Shown here piece after piece: positions 44,604 through 54,459 of a stretch of 64,000 bases of DNA (positions are counted from its first letter, which is position 1; the number at the start of each line of letters is the position of its first letter). The notes beneath the pieces were generated by a model. It was not told the DNA's origin, did no database searches, and saw nothing but the letters and a program-made list of their open reading frames with translations. The position numbers were made by a program, and so were the translations under genes. Origin of the DNA: UBA7359 sp041689615 (lineage in GTDB: Bacteria; Pseudomonadota; Gammaproteobacteria; Eutrophobiales; Eutrophobiaceae); contig JBDNFW010000039.1 of the NCBI GenBank assembly GCA_041689615.1, forward strand, positions 109,548-173,547. The letters are read 5' to 3'.

Positions 44604-45731
44604 ATGCAATTGAAAAAGAATTTAGTCTTCATACTGAAATATTCTGCCTACGGATTAGCAATCGCATTCCTTTTTTTGTTATTAACATCCAGTAATTTAT
44701 TGTCTAATATTTCGTTTTTATCATCGCACGAATCAAACCGCTATTCTTTCAATAACGCTGTAATGTCGACAGCTCCAGCCGTTGTGAATGTCTATGCCAG
44801 CACAGTTTATCAAGAAAGAAGCCATCCATTGTTTCAAGATCCCTTATTTCGACATTTTTTTGGAGATGCACCAACTATGCCAAAAAAACGCCGAGATAAT
44901 TCAATTGGCTCTGGCGTCATTATGAATACAGCTGGTTATATCCTGACCAACGCGCATGTTATTCAAAACGCAAACGAAATCCGTATCACCCTCAATGACG
45001 GCCGGCAGGTGGAGGCAAAGTTAATCGGGCTGGATACCGATACTGATCTGGCAGTCGTCAACATTCAGCTAGAAAATTTACCGCAGATTCCAATTGGTGA
45101 TTCTACCGAACTCAAGATTGGTGATATCGTTTTGGCGATAGGTAATCCATACAATTTTGGTCAAACTGTTACGCAAGGTATTGTCAGTGCAACAAGTCGA
45201 AAACGTCGCGGCATTTCTTATTTCGATGATTTTATTCAAACTGATGCAGATATTAATCTAGGTAATTCCGGCGGCGCATTAGTTACTGCGGCAGGCGAAT
45301 TGATTGGTATCAATACAGCCATTATCTCAAGTAGCGGCGGTTCAGAAGGAATCGGTCTTGCCACACCGATCAATCAGGCACTTGATGTCATGAATCAGAT
45401 TATCGAAAACGGGAAAGTGGTTCGCGGCTGGTTAGGCATTGAAGCACAAACACTGGGAGCAGATGTCATTAAAATGCTCAATCTTGAAACGGGTGGTGTA
45501 CTGGTTAACGCCATCATGCGCAATAGCCCTGCCGAAAATGCCGGACTAATTCCGGGTGATATTATGATTAGTATCGATGACAAAAATGTTAGTTCACCTG
45601 ACCAAGCCATTGAAACAATTACCAGACTTGCTCCGGGTAGTGAAGTAAAACTAAATATCTTAAGGGGCTGGGAAAGACAAGAATTGATTACACGGATTGT
45701 ACAGAGACCTGCAACGCAAATACCTAACTAA
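44604..45731 (+). CDS. degS: DegS/AlgW-like periplasmic serine protease
   Basis: HtrA-family protease of 375 residues with an N-terminal membrane anchor (about 8-28), a trypsin-like domain with triad H118, D148 and S222 (GNSGGAL), and a single PDZ domain (about 260-365). One PDZ plus an anchor is the DegS/AlgW layout, rather than DegP/DegQ with two PDZ domains. In relatives it cleaves the anti-sigma factor RseA/MucA under envelope stress. The position next to hisC and murA matches algW in Pseudomonas. Confidence 0.88.
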   Translation: MQLKKNLVFILKYSAYGLAIAFLFLLLTSSNLLSNISFLSSHESNRYSFNNAVMSTAPAVVNVYASTVYQERSHPLFQDPLFRHFFGDAPTMPKKRRDNSIGSGVIMNTAGYILTNAHVIQNANEIRITLNDGRQVEAKLIGLDTDTDLAVVNIQLENLPQIPIGDSTELKIGDIVLAIGNPYNFGQTVTQGIVSATSRKRRGISYFDDFIQTDADINLGNSGGALVTAAGELIGINTAIISSSGGSEGIGLATPINQALDVMNQIIENGKVVRGWLGIEAQTLGADVIKMLNLETGGVLVNAIMRNSPAENAGLIPGDIMISIDDKNVSSPDQAIETITRLAPGSEVKLNILRGWERQELITRIVQRPATQIPN

Positions 45732-45744
45732 CGGCTACTCGACT

Positions 45745-46824
45745 TTAGTTCATTATCTCTTTCAGTTTTGAAAGAAAAGCATCATTCTCTTCTTTTGTAC
45801 CAATGGTGACACGTAAACAATTATCCAGTAATGGATGAACGCCATGTAGATTCTTGATCAAAATTTTATGCTTCAACAATTCAGCATGCACGAATTCAGC
45901 ACCCTTTTCTGCTACTTTAAACAAAATAAAATTTGCTTCGCTTGGCCATGCTTCAATACCTTCAATATTCAAAAGTATATCAAAGACAAAACTTCTATCA
46001 TTGCGAATTTGTTCGGCTTGCTGTTCTAATAAGCCAATATTCTGAAGAATAAAATTAGCACTAAGCTGATTCAATGTTCCAATATTGTATGGCAACCTCA
46101 ATTTTTCAAATTCCGAAATCCATTCATGTGCGCCAAACAATATACCTAATCTTAAACCTGCCAAGCCAAGTTTGGACAAAGTTCTCATTAACAAAACATT
46201 TGAGTATTTTTGCAAACAAGACATCATGCTCTTTTGTGCAAAGACATGATAAGCCTCATCAATAACAACAAGACCCGCTGTCGCTTTTATAATTGTTTCA
46301 ATAGATTCCTGATCAAACATATTGCCGGTCGGGTTATTTGGCCAGGCAATAAATATAACGGCAGGTTGTTTCTCTTCTATCGATTTCAGCATCGCAGGAA
46401 GATCGAGTGAAAAGTCATCGTTTAATGGCACACCGACATAATCAAGTTCTAACAATGAACTCAATAGACGATACATAACAAAGCCCGGCTCTGGTGCCAT
46501 TATAACGTTAGATGATTTATTTAATGCCAGCATGATGATTTGAATCAATTCATCAGAGCCATTACCAAACATCATTGCTGTATCGTCAGGCAAATTAAGC
46601 GTTGAACTTAACTTCCTTCTTAACTCGCTGGCACTTGCATCGGGATAACGATTCAGTTCAGCTTGCTCCATATAGTTAGACCATGCTGTTTTAATTTCTT
46701 CCGGCCAGACGTATGGGTTTTCCATCGCATCCAACTTAATAAGGTTGCTGGAATCAGGAACGTGATAAGCCTTAGCTTCAAGAATAGACGGCTTGATGAT
46801 CTTTTTAATTTGATCTTCGATCAT
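45745..46824 (-). CDS. hisC: Histidinol-phosphate aminotransferase HisC
   Basis: PLP enzyme of histidine synthesis converting imidazole-acetol phosphate to histidinol phosphate. The 359-residue product shows LDAMENPYVW at the N-terminus, FGNGSDELIQ, WPNNPTGNMF, VIDEAYHVF and the PLP lysine K218 in RTLSKLGLAGLRLG. It follows hisD with 15 bp between, in the murA-hisG-hisD-hisC row. Confidence 0.96.
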   Translation of the reverse strand: MIEDQIKKIIKPSILEAKAYHVPDSSNLIKLDAMENPYVWPEEIKTAWSNYMEQAELNRYPDASASELRRKLSSTLNLPDDTAMMFGNGSDELIQIIMLALNKSSNVIMAPEPGFVMYRLLSSLLELDYVGVPLNDDFSLDLPAMLKSIEEKQPAVIFIAWPNNPTGNMFDQESIETIIKATAGLVVIDEAYHVFAQKSMMSCLQKYSNVLLMRTLSKLGLAGLRLGILFGAHEWISEFEKLRLPYNIGTLNQLSANFILQNIGLLEQQAEQIRNDRSFVFDILLNIEGIEAWPSEANFILFKVAEKGAEFVHAELLKHKILIKNLHGVHPLLDNCLRVTIGTKEENDAFLSKLKEIMN

Positions 46825-46839
46825 CTTAAATGGGAAATA

Positions 46840-48135
46840 TTATTTTGAATTGATTCTGTATTCTGCTGACCGTGCGTGCGCAGTCAAACCTTCACCGCGC
46901 GCCAACACAGAAGCGGTCTCAGCAATTTTATTTACTGAATTTTTAACACACTTAATCAATGATGATTGTTTCTGAAAATCATAAACACCCAAGGGCGATG
47001 AAAATCGCGCTGTTCTTGCTGTTGGTAAAACATGATTTGGACCAGCGCAATAGTCACCTAAAGATTCCGCTGAATAATGTCCCATGAAAATCGCACCGGC
47101 ATGTCTAATATCATTCAGTAAAGCTTCCGGATCAGAAACAGCAAGTTCGAGATGCTCTGGTGCAATAAGATTAACAACCTCTATTGCTTGTTTAAGATCA
47201 TCTACTTTGATCATTGCGCTATTACCTGTTAATGCCGCTTTAATAATTTCAGCTCTTTCCATTTCTGGTAAAAGTTTTTCAATACTGTTTTCTACTTGCG
47301 AAATAAAATCAGCATCAGGCGAAATTAATATGGCACTGGCTTGTTCATCATGTTCCGCTTGAGCAAACATATCCATAGCCACCCAATCCGGGTTTGCACT
47401 GCTATCACCAACTATCACCACTTCAGACGGACCAGCAATCATGTCAATACCGACAACACCAAACACTTGACGTTTAGCTGTTGCCACATAAATATTTCCC
47501 GGGCCAACAATCTTGTCTACTTTAGGCACCAAATCTGTTCCATACGCTAAAGCAGCAACAGCTTGGGCACCGCCAATTGAAAATACACGTGTTACACCTG
47601 CTATAGCCGCTGCAGCCAAAACCAAGTCGTTCCGATTGTCATCGGGCGTTGGCACAACCATAATAATTTCTTCAACACCGGCAACATGCGCGGGAATAAC
47701 ATTCATTAGAACTGATGAAGGATATGCCGCTTTGCCTCCAGGAACATAAACTCCAACGCGATCCAAAGGTGTAATTTTTTGACCCAACACATTTCCTTCT
47801 TCGTCTTCATAAGTCCATGTTGTTTGCTTTTGTTTTTCATGAAATTCGCGAACGCGTTTTGCTGCATGCTCTAAACTATTACGTAATGCATCAGGTATTC
47901 GTTTTAATGCCGCATCCAAATCCTGTTTAGAAATTTCTAAAGCTTCTATATTTGCTGATCGTCGATCAAATTGATTTGTATATTCAAGTAAAGCTTCGTC
48001 GCCACGAGTACGAATGTCGGCTATAACTTTCGATACTGTTTCAACGATCGATTGATCCGGTTCATCAGTTGAAGATAGTAAAGACTGTAATGATGAATCA
48101 AAATTATCAGCGGATGTATCGAGATGTTTTAACAT
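46840..48135 (-). CDS. hisD: Histidinol dehydrogenase HisD
   Basis: Zinc/NAD enzyme making histidine from histidinol in two oxidation steps. The 431-residue product carries DRVGVYVPGGKAAYPSSVLMNVIPA, KIVGPGNIYVATAKRQVFG, DMIAGPSEVVIV, DMFAQAEHDEQASAILIS and AGAIFMGHYSAESLGDYCAGPNHVLPT, covering the catalytic and zinc-binding His/Glu residues. Complete length. Confidence 0.98.
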   Translation of the reverse strand: MLKHLDTSADNFDSSLQSLLSSTDEPDQSIVETVSKVIADIRTRGDEALLEYTNQFDRRSANIEALEISKQDLDAALKRIPDALRNSLEHAAKRVREFHEKQKQTTWTYEDEEGNVLGQKITPLDRVGVYVPGGKAAYPSSVLMNVIPAHVAGVEEIIMVVPTPDDNRNDLVLAAAAIAGVTRVFSIGGAQAVAALAYGTDLVPKVDKIVGPGNIYVATAKRQVFGVVGIDMIAGPSEVVIVGDSSANPDWVAMDMFAQAEHDEQASAILISPDADFISQVENSIEKLLPEMERAEIIKAALTGNSAMIKVDDLKQAIEVVNLIAPEHLELAVSDPEALLNDIRHAGAIFMGHYSAESLGDYCAGPNHVLPTARTARFSSPLGVYDFQKQSSLIKCVKNSVNKIAETASVLARGEGLTAHARSAEYRINSK

Positions 48136-48151
48136 GACTAACTCTAACGAA

Positions 48152-48784
48152 CTATTTCCCGACTATCTCGGACAATTGATCCAAAATAGGTTTGATCGTC
48201 GCATTTTTCATCTTCATTGCCGCCTTGTTCACAACTAGCCTGGAGCTGATGTCAGCAATGTGTTCAAGGGTTACTAATCCATTCGCTTTTAAAGTATTAC
48301 CAGTATCAACAAGATCAACAATCCAGTCTGATAGCCCTAACACAGGACCTAATTCCATTGAACCATAAAGTTTAATGATCTCTACTTGTTGGCCACGTTC
48401 AGCAAAATAATTTTTCGTGATATTTGTGTATTTAGTGACTACTCGAGGTCTATCCAAAATTGGTTTTGCATTCTTAAGGCCAGCTAACATCATTCGACAC
48501 TTCGCAATACCTAGGTCAATTGGTTCGTAAAGACCATCACCGGAATATTCCATCAACACATCTTTGCCAGCAATCCCGAGTTCCGCAGCACCACGTTCAA
48601 CATAAGTTGGCACATCGGTAGCACGAATAACAAGCAACTGAATATTAGCCTGATTTGTTTCCAGAACCAGTTTACGCGTTTTATTCGGATCATCTTTTGG
48701 CACGATATCCAGCTTAGCCAGCAACGGCATCGCCTCGTCGTAAATTCGACCTTTGGAAACAGCAATTGTGATCTTGTCCGGCAT
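48152..48784 (-). CDS. hisG: ATP phosphoribosyltransferase HisG (short form)
   Basis: First enzyme of histidine synthesis. At 210 residues it is the short HisG type, lacking the C-terminal regulatory domain; in known systems it needs the HisZ subunit, which is not encoded in this window. Motifs: ITIAVSKGRIYDEAMPLL, RATDVPTYVERGAAELGIAGKDVL and SDWIVDLVDTGNTLKANGL, the PRPP-binding loop. It lies 107 bp after murA. Confidence 0.96.
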   Translation of the reverse strand: MPDKITIAVSKGRIYDEAMPLLAKLDIVPKDDPNKTRKLVLETNQANIQLLVIRATDVPTYVERGAAELGIAGKDVLMEYSGDGLYEPIDLGIAKCRMMLAGLKNAKPILDRPRVVTKYTNITKNYFAERGQQVEIIKLYGSMELGPVLGLSDWIVDLVDTGNTLKANGLVTLEHIADISSRLVVNKAAMKMKNATIKPILDQLSEIVGK

Positions 48785-48891
48785 AATTTCAGTCTGCGTG
48801 TGTAAATTGATTATTTTAATTGGATCAGGATAAGACAGAATACAATAGAATCGGATTGACTGAAAAAGTTTCCTACCGTATTAACCTCTTC

Positions 48892-50151
48892 TTAGTCTGG
48901 AATTCGTCTGATATCTGCACCTAACTGAGAGAGTTTCTCTTCAATCATCTCATAACCACGATCAATATGATAAATACGTTCAACCACTGTTTTACCTTGT
49001 GCAACCAACCCGGCTAAGACGAGGCTCGCTGATGCCCTTAAATCTGTTGCCATTACTGGCGCGCCGGTTAAAAACTCAACGCCCTCAGTAATTGTAGTAT
49101 TGCCTTCCAGTTTAAGATCTGCACCCATACGTTGTAATTCATGTACATGCATAAATCGATTTTCAAATACTGTTTCTGTGATTATTCCGCTGCCGGTGGC
49201 AATAGAGTTCATTGCCGAAAACTGCGCTTGCATATCGGTAGGAAAACCGGGAAAAGGTGAGGTATGAATATCAACTGCTTTTGGTTTTTTACCGTTCATG
49301 CTCAGAGAAATGGCATTGTCCTCAATTTCCAATTTTGCTCCGGCTTCCGTTAACTTAGCTAATACCGCTTCAAGTAACTTTGGCTGGGTATTTCTTAAAC
49401 GTATACTGCCTCCCGTCATTGCGGCGGCAACAAGATAGGTTCCCGTCTCAATACGATCAGGCAAAATATCATAATTCGTACCGTGCAATTCCTCTACACC
49501 TTCAATCTCTATACGATCAGTCCCCGCACCGGAAACTTTTGCGCCCATTTGATTCAGGCAGTTTGCCAGATCAGTTACCTCTGGTTCTCTGGCTGCATTT
49601 TCAATCACTGTAATACCATCAGCGAGTGTCGCTGCCATCATCAGATTCTCTGTACCGGTAACCGTAATAATATCCAATGACAAATGAGCACCTTTTAAAC
49701 GATCTGCTGTTGCGCGAATGTAACCACCTTCAACAACGATATCGGCACCCATTGCTGTAAGTCCTTGTAGATGTAAATTCACAGGTCGAGAACCAATGGC
49801 ACAGCCGCCGGGCAAGGACACATCGGCCTTACCATAACGAGCAAGCAACGGCCCCAACACAAGGATGGAGGCTCGCATAGTTTTTACGAGTTTATACGGT
49901 GCAAAAAAATTGGTGATATTACTGTTATCGATTTCGATGCGCATACGCTCATCAACCGTAATTTGTGCACCCATCAGTCCCAATAACTCTATAGTTGTTG
50001 TGATGTCATGCAGATGCGGGACATTACCGATAGTCACACATTGATCAGTAAGCAGGGTTGCAGAAAGAATCGGCAACGCCGCGTTCTTTGCGCCAGAAAT
50101 AGGGATATCCCCACGCAATGGATTACCACCGTGGATAATTAATTTATCCAT
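48892..50151 (-). CDS. murA: UDP-GlcNAc 1-carboxyvinyltransferase MurA
   Basis: Commits UDP-GlcNAc to peptidoglycan by enolpyruvyl transfer. The 419-residue product has the fosfomycin-target cysteine C117 in LPGGCAIGSRPVNLH, KNAALPILSATLLT near the N-terminus, MRASILVLGPLLAR, and DLRASASLVLAGLVAQG. Cys at this position implies the usual fosfomycin-sensitive form. It is downstream of ibaG and upstream of hisG. Confidence 0.98.
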   Translation of the reverse strand: MDKLIIHGGNPLRGDIPISGAKNAALPILSATLLTDQCVTIGNVPHLHDITTTIELLGLMGAQITVDERMRIEIDNSNITNFFAPYKLVKTMRASILVLGPLLARYGKADVSLPGGCAIGSRPVNLHLQGLTAMGADIVVEGGYIRATADRLKGAHLSLDIITVTGTENLMMAATLADGITVIENAAREPEVTDLANCLNQMGAKVSGAGTDRIEIEGVEELHGTNYDILPDRIETGTYLVAAAMTGGSIRLRNTQPKLLEAVLAKLTEAGAKLEIEDNAISLSMNGKKPKAVDIHTSPFPGFPTDMQAQFSAMNSIATGSGIITETVFENRFMHVHELQRMGADLKLEGNTTITEGVEFLTGAPVMATDLRASASLVLAGLVAQGKTVVERIYHIDRGYEMIEEKLSQLGADIRRIPD

Positions 50152-50194
50152 AATTGTTTATCGTTACCTTTATGATGAATCACAATATCGAGAA

Positions 50195-50434
50195 TCAGTT
50201 TTGTTTATCCCATTCTTCCGGGGTATATGTCTGCATAGAGAGTGCATGAATATCTGTGCCCATTTTATCACCCAATGTTTTATAAACCATCTGATGTTGT
50301 TGCAGCATTGTCTTGCCAGCGAATAATTCACTAACAATACGCGCCTGAAAATGCGTGCCATCATCACCTTCCACTAGGATATCGGCACTGGGTAAACCTG
50401 TTTCTATGAGTTGTTTAATTATTTCCGGGTTCAT
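50195..50434 (-). CDS. ibaG: BolA-family protein IbaG (YrbA)
   Basis: A 79-residue BolA/IbaG domain protein thought to act with monothiol glutaredoxin in Fe-S handling and acid stress. Features: the MNPEIIKQLIETGLP helix, DGTHFQARIVSELFAGKTMLQQHQMVYKTLGD containing the conserved RIVSELF and HQMVY, and ALSMQTYTPEEW. It directly precedes murA, as in E. coli and Pseudomonas. Confidence 0.95.
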   Translation of the reverse strand: MNPEIIKQLIETGLPSADILVEGDDGTHFQARIVSELFAGKTMLQQHQMVYKTLGDKMGTDIHALSMQTYTPEEWDKQN

Positions 50435-50515
50435 ATCTGCTGCTCTGTATATTAATTCACCATGATAAAGGAAAGTGGAGCGTTTAGTGATGATTTTTCA
50501 GGAAGCCTTAAAGTA

Positions 50516-50540
50516 AACAACCGGGCAGTGCCCGGTTGTT
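50516..50540 (-). terminator. Rho-independent terminator after mlaC
   Basis: A perfect 11-bp stem AACAACCGGGC / GCCCGGTTGTT with a 3-nt loop, followed on the minus strand by TACTTT. It lies 23 bp after the mlaC stop and separates mlaC from ibaG, so the two are not one uninterrupted transcript. Confidence 0.85.
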
Positions 50541-50562
50541 ATTGTCTTGTCTGTTATTCTTA

Positions 50563-51195
50563 TTATTTTGTCAGATTGTTTGCCAGATTTTGATTTTTTT
50601 TAACAAGTTTTTTAATCAGTGCGTCAAAGCCTTCTTTCTTTATTTGAGTCGCAAACGATCCTCGATATGTCGACACCAGACTGACACCATCAACAGCAAC
50701 ATCAACTACTTTCCATACTTCATTCTTCTGATGCATGCGATAGGCAACAGGAAAAGGTCGAGAGTTTGATGCACTGGTCAACTCGGTCTTAACCACGGCA
50801 AGGTTCGAATTCGGATTTTGTTCCACAGGATGATATTTAACTTCCTGACCAGAATACTCTAATAATGCACGAGCATAAGTTCGGACGAGTAATGTCTTGA
50901 ACTGTTCAACAAATTCGTTACGTTGCGTTTCAGTGGCATCTTTCCAGTTTTTGCCAAGCACCCATTTTGACATGCTGACAAAGTCAAAATGCGGAATCAC
51001 GAGCTCATTCACTAGCTCATAAACCTGACTTGGATTTGCTTCAAGAGCCGAACGTTGGGTTTCTATTCGATTAATCACACCATTGGATGTTTCCTTAACG
51101 ACCGCATCAGGTGATTGAGCTGCAACTGCAAACTGACTTGTGCCTACTAACAAGCATAAGACCAAAAACAGTGAATTTATGACTCTGCCTTCCAT
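50563..51195 (-). CDS. mlaC: MlaC-family periplasmic lipid-binding protein
   Basis: A 210-residue protein with a signal peptide (about 1-26, ending AVAA) and an MlaC/Ttg2D domain: VIPHFDFVSMSKWVLGKNWKDAT, RNEFVEQFKTLLVRTYARALLEYSG and VVDVAVDGVSLVSTYRGSF. MlaC carries phospholipids between membranes; the same family includes HpnM of hopanoid loci. The usual mlaF, mlaE, mlaD and mlaB genes are absent here; the upstream neighbour is an RND transporter. So the cargo and partner may differ from the classical Mla system. Confidence 0.88.
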   Translation of the reverse strand: MEGRVINSLFLVLCLLVGTSQFAVAAQSPDAVVKETSNGVINRIETQRSALEANPSQVYELVNELVIPHFDFVSMSKWVLGKNWKDATETQRNEFVEQFKTLLVRTYARALLEYSGQEVKYHPVEQNPNSNLAVVKTELTSASNSRPFPVAYRMHQKNEVWKVVDVAVDGVSLVSTYRGSFATQIKKEGFDALIKKLVKKNQNLANNLTK

Positions 51196-51307
51196 TTTTA
51201 TACCTCTGAGAGTTTATTTGTTTAATCGACCTAATACCGTGCTATGTAGTTCAAAATAAATGCTTATTTCATGCTTTTTCAGGCATTTTATTTTTATTTA
51301 ATTAAGC

Positions 51308-51327
51308 AAAAAAGCCCAGTATTCTGG
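51308..51327 (-). terminator. Weak terminator candidate between the RND gene and mlaC
   Basis: On the minus strand CCAG-AATA-CTGG is followed by GCTTTTTTG. The stem is only 4 bp, so termination is doubtful. The rest of the 272-bp spacer (51196-51467) is AT-rich with no gene visible. Confidence 0.3.
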
Positions 51328-51467
51328 AGGTCGGTATTGTAATGACAATAGTTGCCAAGAGAAAGCACTTATCATGTGACTTCCTCAACAATTTTGAAAT
51401 AATTTACCTGTCTTTAATGATGGTTTTACTTGAATAATTAGTCACAAGATATTGTTTAGAAAAACTT

Positions 51468-53945
51468 TTAACCAAAAGGTTTCCAAATTAAAATCAATTT
51501 TGGCAATAAAGTCAGCGCCGCAAACAAGGCAATAAACATCGCTAATGCAGTCAATAAGCCAAAATAAATCGTAGGAATAAAATTGGATAGCACCAATATT
51601 GAGAAGCCAATAATAATGGTAATGGCGGTATAGAAAACAGCCTTGCCAATATTGGCATGACAATAATACATGGTTCTGACGTAATCGTGCGTCTGCGAAA
51701 ATTCTTCACGAAATCGATAGATATAATGAATACTATTATCAACCGCGATACCGATTGTTATTGCTGCAATGGTAATCGTCATCATATCCAGAGGAATTCT
51801 TAAGAGTCCCATTAAACCCAGAATAATGGCTGCCGCCAACACATTTGGCACAATACCAATGATGGCAAGAGGAATAGAGCGAAACAGAATCACTAGCATC
51901 AAGGCAATGCCAGCCATAACCACTCCCAGAGTTAAGATTTGCGACTTAAACAAGCTCTGTAACATATTGTTATAGAGAACAAGAATACCCGTAATTTGAA
52001 TCTTGTCCTCGGTCAGATTAACTTTCTCAACCAGATCTTTCTTAATCTGCTCAAGTAACTCTTTTCTCCTTAAGTCTTTAAGCGAATCGAGAATGCGAAT
52101 ATTAATTCGCGCTTCATTGTTCTCTTCAGAAATATAAGGCGTAATCATGCTTTCTTTTAATTCTTCAGGCATACGTTTACTAACAATAGCTAACTCAAAC
52201 GCGTCAAATTCGCCTTCGTTTATCTCTTCACCAACACGAATAATGGAAGCAAGTGATAGCACTTTCCCGACTGCCGGTAGTGAATCAAGATAATCATGAA
52301 CTTGTTTGATCGTGTCCATGCGTTCAGGCGTATACCAACTATCTTGCTGTTCATCTCCAAAACCACCAAACAGAACATCCATATCTTCAAAATCATCTTC
52401 GTCCTCGCCTTCTTCTGCCAGCTCTTCTGGCGCCTCTTCAAGATTCAACACAATATCCAGAGGTGTTGTACCACCCAATTTTTCATCAATTAAGCGTAAG
52501 CCCTGATAAATCTCAGTATCTTCGCTAAAGTAATTAATAAAACTGTTTTCAACTTCCAGACGAGTAATGCCATATGCACTGACTGCGGCAAGAATAAACG
52601 TCAATATCAAAACTTTATTACCATGGTGCTCAGTTAGTTCCGCCAGTTTAGGTGTAAATTGGAACTCGTCTCTCGGGTTTACCTTTTCGGACGTTTTTGG
52701 CAGTAAAACTAACAGGGCTGGAAATAGAATAAACGAAGTCAGGAAAGTAACACTTAAACCTATGGTCATCATCCAACCAAAATCAATAACCGGTTTTATG
52801 CCACTCACCACTAAAGAGCTGAATGCCATAATGGTTGTTAATGCCGTATAAAAACAGGGCCAAACCATTTTGCAGGCAGTTGTTAATACCAACTCGTGCT
52901 GCGTGTAGGCAGGATAGTCATTACATAGTTGCCGATAACGAACGATTAGATGTACGTTCATAGACATGGTAATGATCAACATCAACGAAATAAAGTTTGA
53001 AGAAATGACGGTAACGTTCCAACCAACCAGACCGAGTAAACCAATCATTAATAAGCCCGCATAAAAACAACTTAATAAAGGCAGTAATACCCATCTAAGC
53101 TTTCGGAAAATAATGGTTAGCATGCCAACGAGAAAAAGAAAAACACCGACACCAAATATAATTAGATCATTTTTTATAAACGTGATCATATCGTCAGCAA
53201 TCATCGGCACACCGCCTAAATATAAGGTCCCATATTGCTGATATCTCGAAATAATTTCTCGTATCGTTTTTATGTTCTGATGATTAATATGATCTATTTC
53301 TTTTTTCTGCGCTGTATATTCAACAATGATTGAATCAATCTTTGACTGTTCATCACTATTCAAGCCTTCAGTGTTAGCCTTAAACAGCAGATGATTTCTT
53401 TCTCGCTGTAAATCACGAAATGCTTTTTGATCTTTTATATTGACTTGTAATGCAGTGGTAGTGCCGTCTTCGCTAATAATTAATTCTTTATAGATAGGAC
53501 TAGTTAATAACTCATGTCTGGCTTTATCTATATCTACCTCACCGCCTTCTATCGTTCGTACATTTTCAGCAACGTCTGAAAGGGAGCCTTCTACTTGCCT
53601 AACAAGAGGAACATCAACCAGACTAATGACTGAATCGACAGGCTCCAATGCACGTAATTCATCACGAAGATTGGTAATTTGTGCGATTGAATTTTCAGAA
53701 AAAAGGTCTTCGTTGGGGGAAAAAGTAACGAACAGGAATTCTTTGGTGGCATATCGATCCTGCGTTTCTCGAAATATTTTAAGATCCGCATCATCATCCA
53801 GCAGCAATGAATCTGCTGAAGCGTCAAGTTTGAAATCCCGTGTGTGGACAGCAAAAAAAGCCAGAATAGCTGCCATTAATAAGCAAACCACTATGGGTTT
53901 CTTTAAAACTGTGGCTACGTAAATTTTTTTTATTTGTTCTATCAC
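51468..53945 (-). CDS. RND/MMPL-family transporter (HpnN/YdfJ-like)
   Basis: An 825-residue inner-membrane transporter with two repeats, each made of one membrane helix, a large periplasmic loop and a block of five helices. Helix 1 lies about 15-29; the first block is about 255-410 and includes ILAF-type helices after TFIKNDLIIFGVGVF, the second about 660-820. The second block holds TIAAITIGIAVDNSIHYIYRFREEF, the RND motif with conserved Asp. An acidic insert EEAPEELAEEGEDEDDFEDMD lies in the second loop. Substrate unknown; pairing with an MlaC-like protein suggests lipid export. Confidence 0.88.
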   Translation of the reverse strand: MIEQIKKIYVATVLKKPIVVCLLMAAILAFFAVHTRDFKLDASADSLLLDDDADLKIFRETQDRYATKEFLFVTFSPNEDLFSENSIAQITNLRDELRALEPVDSVISLVDVPLVRQVEGSLSDVAENVRTIEGGEVDIDKARHELLTSPIYKELIISEDGTTTALQVNIKDQKAFRDLQRERNHLLFKANTEGLNSDEQSKIDSIIVEYTAQKKEIDHINHQNIKTIREIISRYQQYGTLYLGGVPMIADDMITFIKNDLIIFGVGVFLFLVGMLTIIFRKLRWVLLPLLSCFYAGLLMIGLLGLVGWNVTVISSNFISLMLIITMSMNVHLIVRYRQLCNDYPAYTQHELVLTTACKMVWPCFYTALTTIMAFSSLVVSGIKPVIDFGWMMTIGLSVTFLTSFILFPALLVLLPKTSEKVNPRDEFQFTPKLAELTEHHGNKVLILTFILAAVSAYGITRLEVENSFINYFSEDTEIYQGLRLIDEKLGGTTPLDIVLNLEEAPEELAEEGEDEDDFEDMDVLFGGFGDEQQDSWYTPERMDTIKQVHDYLDSLPAVGKVLSLASIIRVGEEINEGEFDAFELAIVSKRMPEELKESMITPYISEENNEARINIRILDSLKDLRRKELLEQIKKDLVEKVNLTEDKIQITGILVLYNNMLQSLFKSQILTLGVVMAGIALMLVILFRSIPLAIIGIVPNVLAAAIILGLMGLLRIPLDMMTITIAAITIGIAVDNSIHYIYRFREEFSQTHDYVRTMYYCHANIGKAVFYTAITIIIGFSILVLSNFIPTIYFGLLTALAMFIALFAALTLLPKLILIWKPFG

Positions 53946-54057
53946 GTTTTATTGCACTTACAATTTATAGTCAAAAACCAGCAAGATGTCCTATAACGAG
54001 ACAGCCGCATTAAATTTTTTAGGGAAAACGAATCGTGGTTAAGTAATTATTTTTAGA

Positions 54058-54441
54058 TCATTTGTCTTCCAATAACTCAACCTTGTAACCATCAGGATCT
54101 TCGACAAAGGCAAGAATCAAATCACCGCCCTGCATAGGTCCTGCTTCTCTAACAACCTTACCGCCCATTTCTTTTATTTTGTCACAAGTCTTATATACAT
54201 CGTCAACACCAATCGCGATATGCCCATATCCGCTACCCAAATCATAAGATTCGGTGTCCCAATTGTGGGTTAATTCGATTACTGCGGTATCTGATTCATC
54301 ACCATAACCGACAAACGCCAGTGTAAACTTATGTTCCGGGTAATCGTGCTTTCTTAACAATTTCATTCCCATAATATCTGTATAGAAATGTAATGATTTT
54401 TCCAGATTCCCTACTCTTAACATCGTGTGCAAAACTCGCAT
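54058..54441 (-). CDS. gloA: Lactoylglutathione lyase (glyoxalase I)
   Basis: Detoxifies the methylglyoxal-glutathione hemithioacetal. At 127 residues the metal ligands fall as expected: H5, E57, H74 and E122 (E. coli H5, E56, H74, E122). Motifs MLRVGNLEKSLHFYTDIMGMKLLR and GYGHIAIGVDDVY are typical. It lies 18 bp after purN. Confidence 0.96.
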   Translation of the reverse strand: MRVLHTMLRVGNLEKSLHFYTDIMGMKLLRKHDYPEHKFTLAFVGYGDESDTAVIELTHNWDTESYDLGSGYGHIAIGVDDVYKTCDKIKEMGGKVVREAGPMQGGDLILAFVEDPDGYKVELLEDK

Positions 54442-54459
54442 TTGATCCCCCTGATCCGA

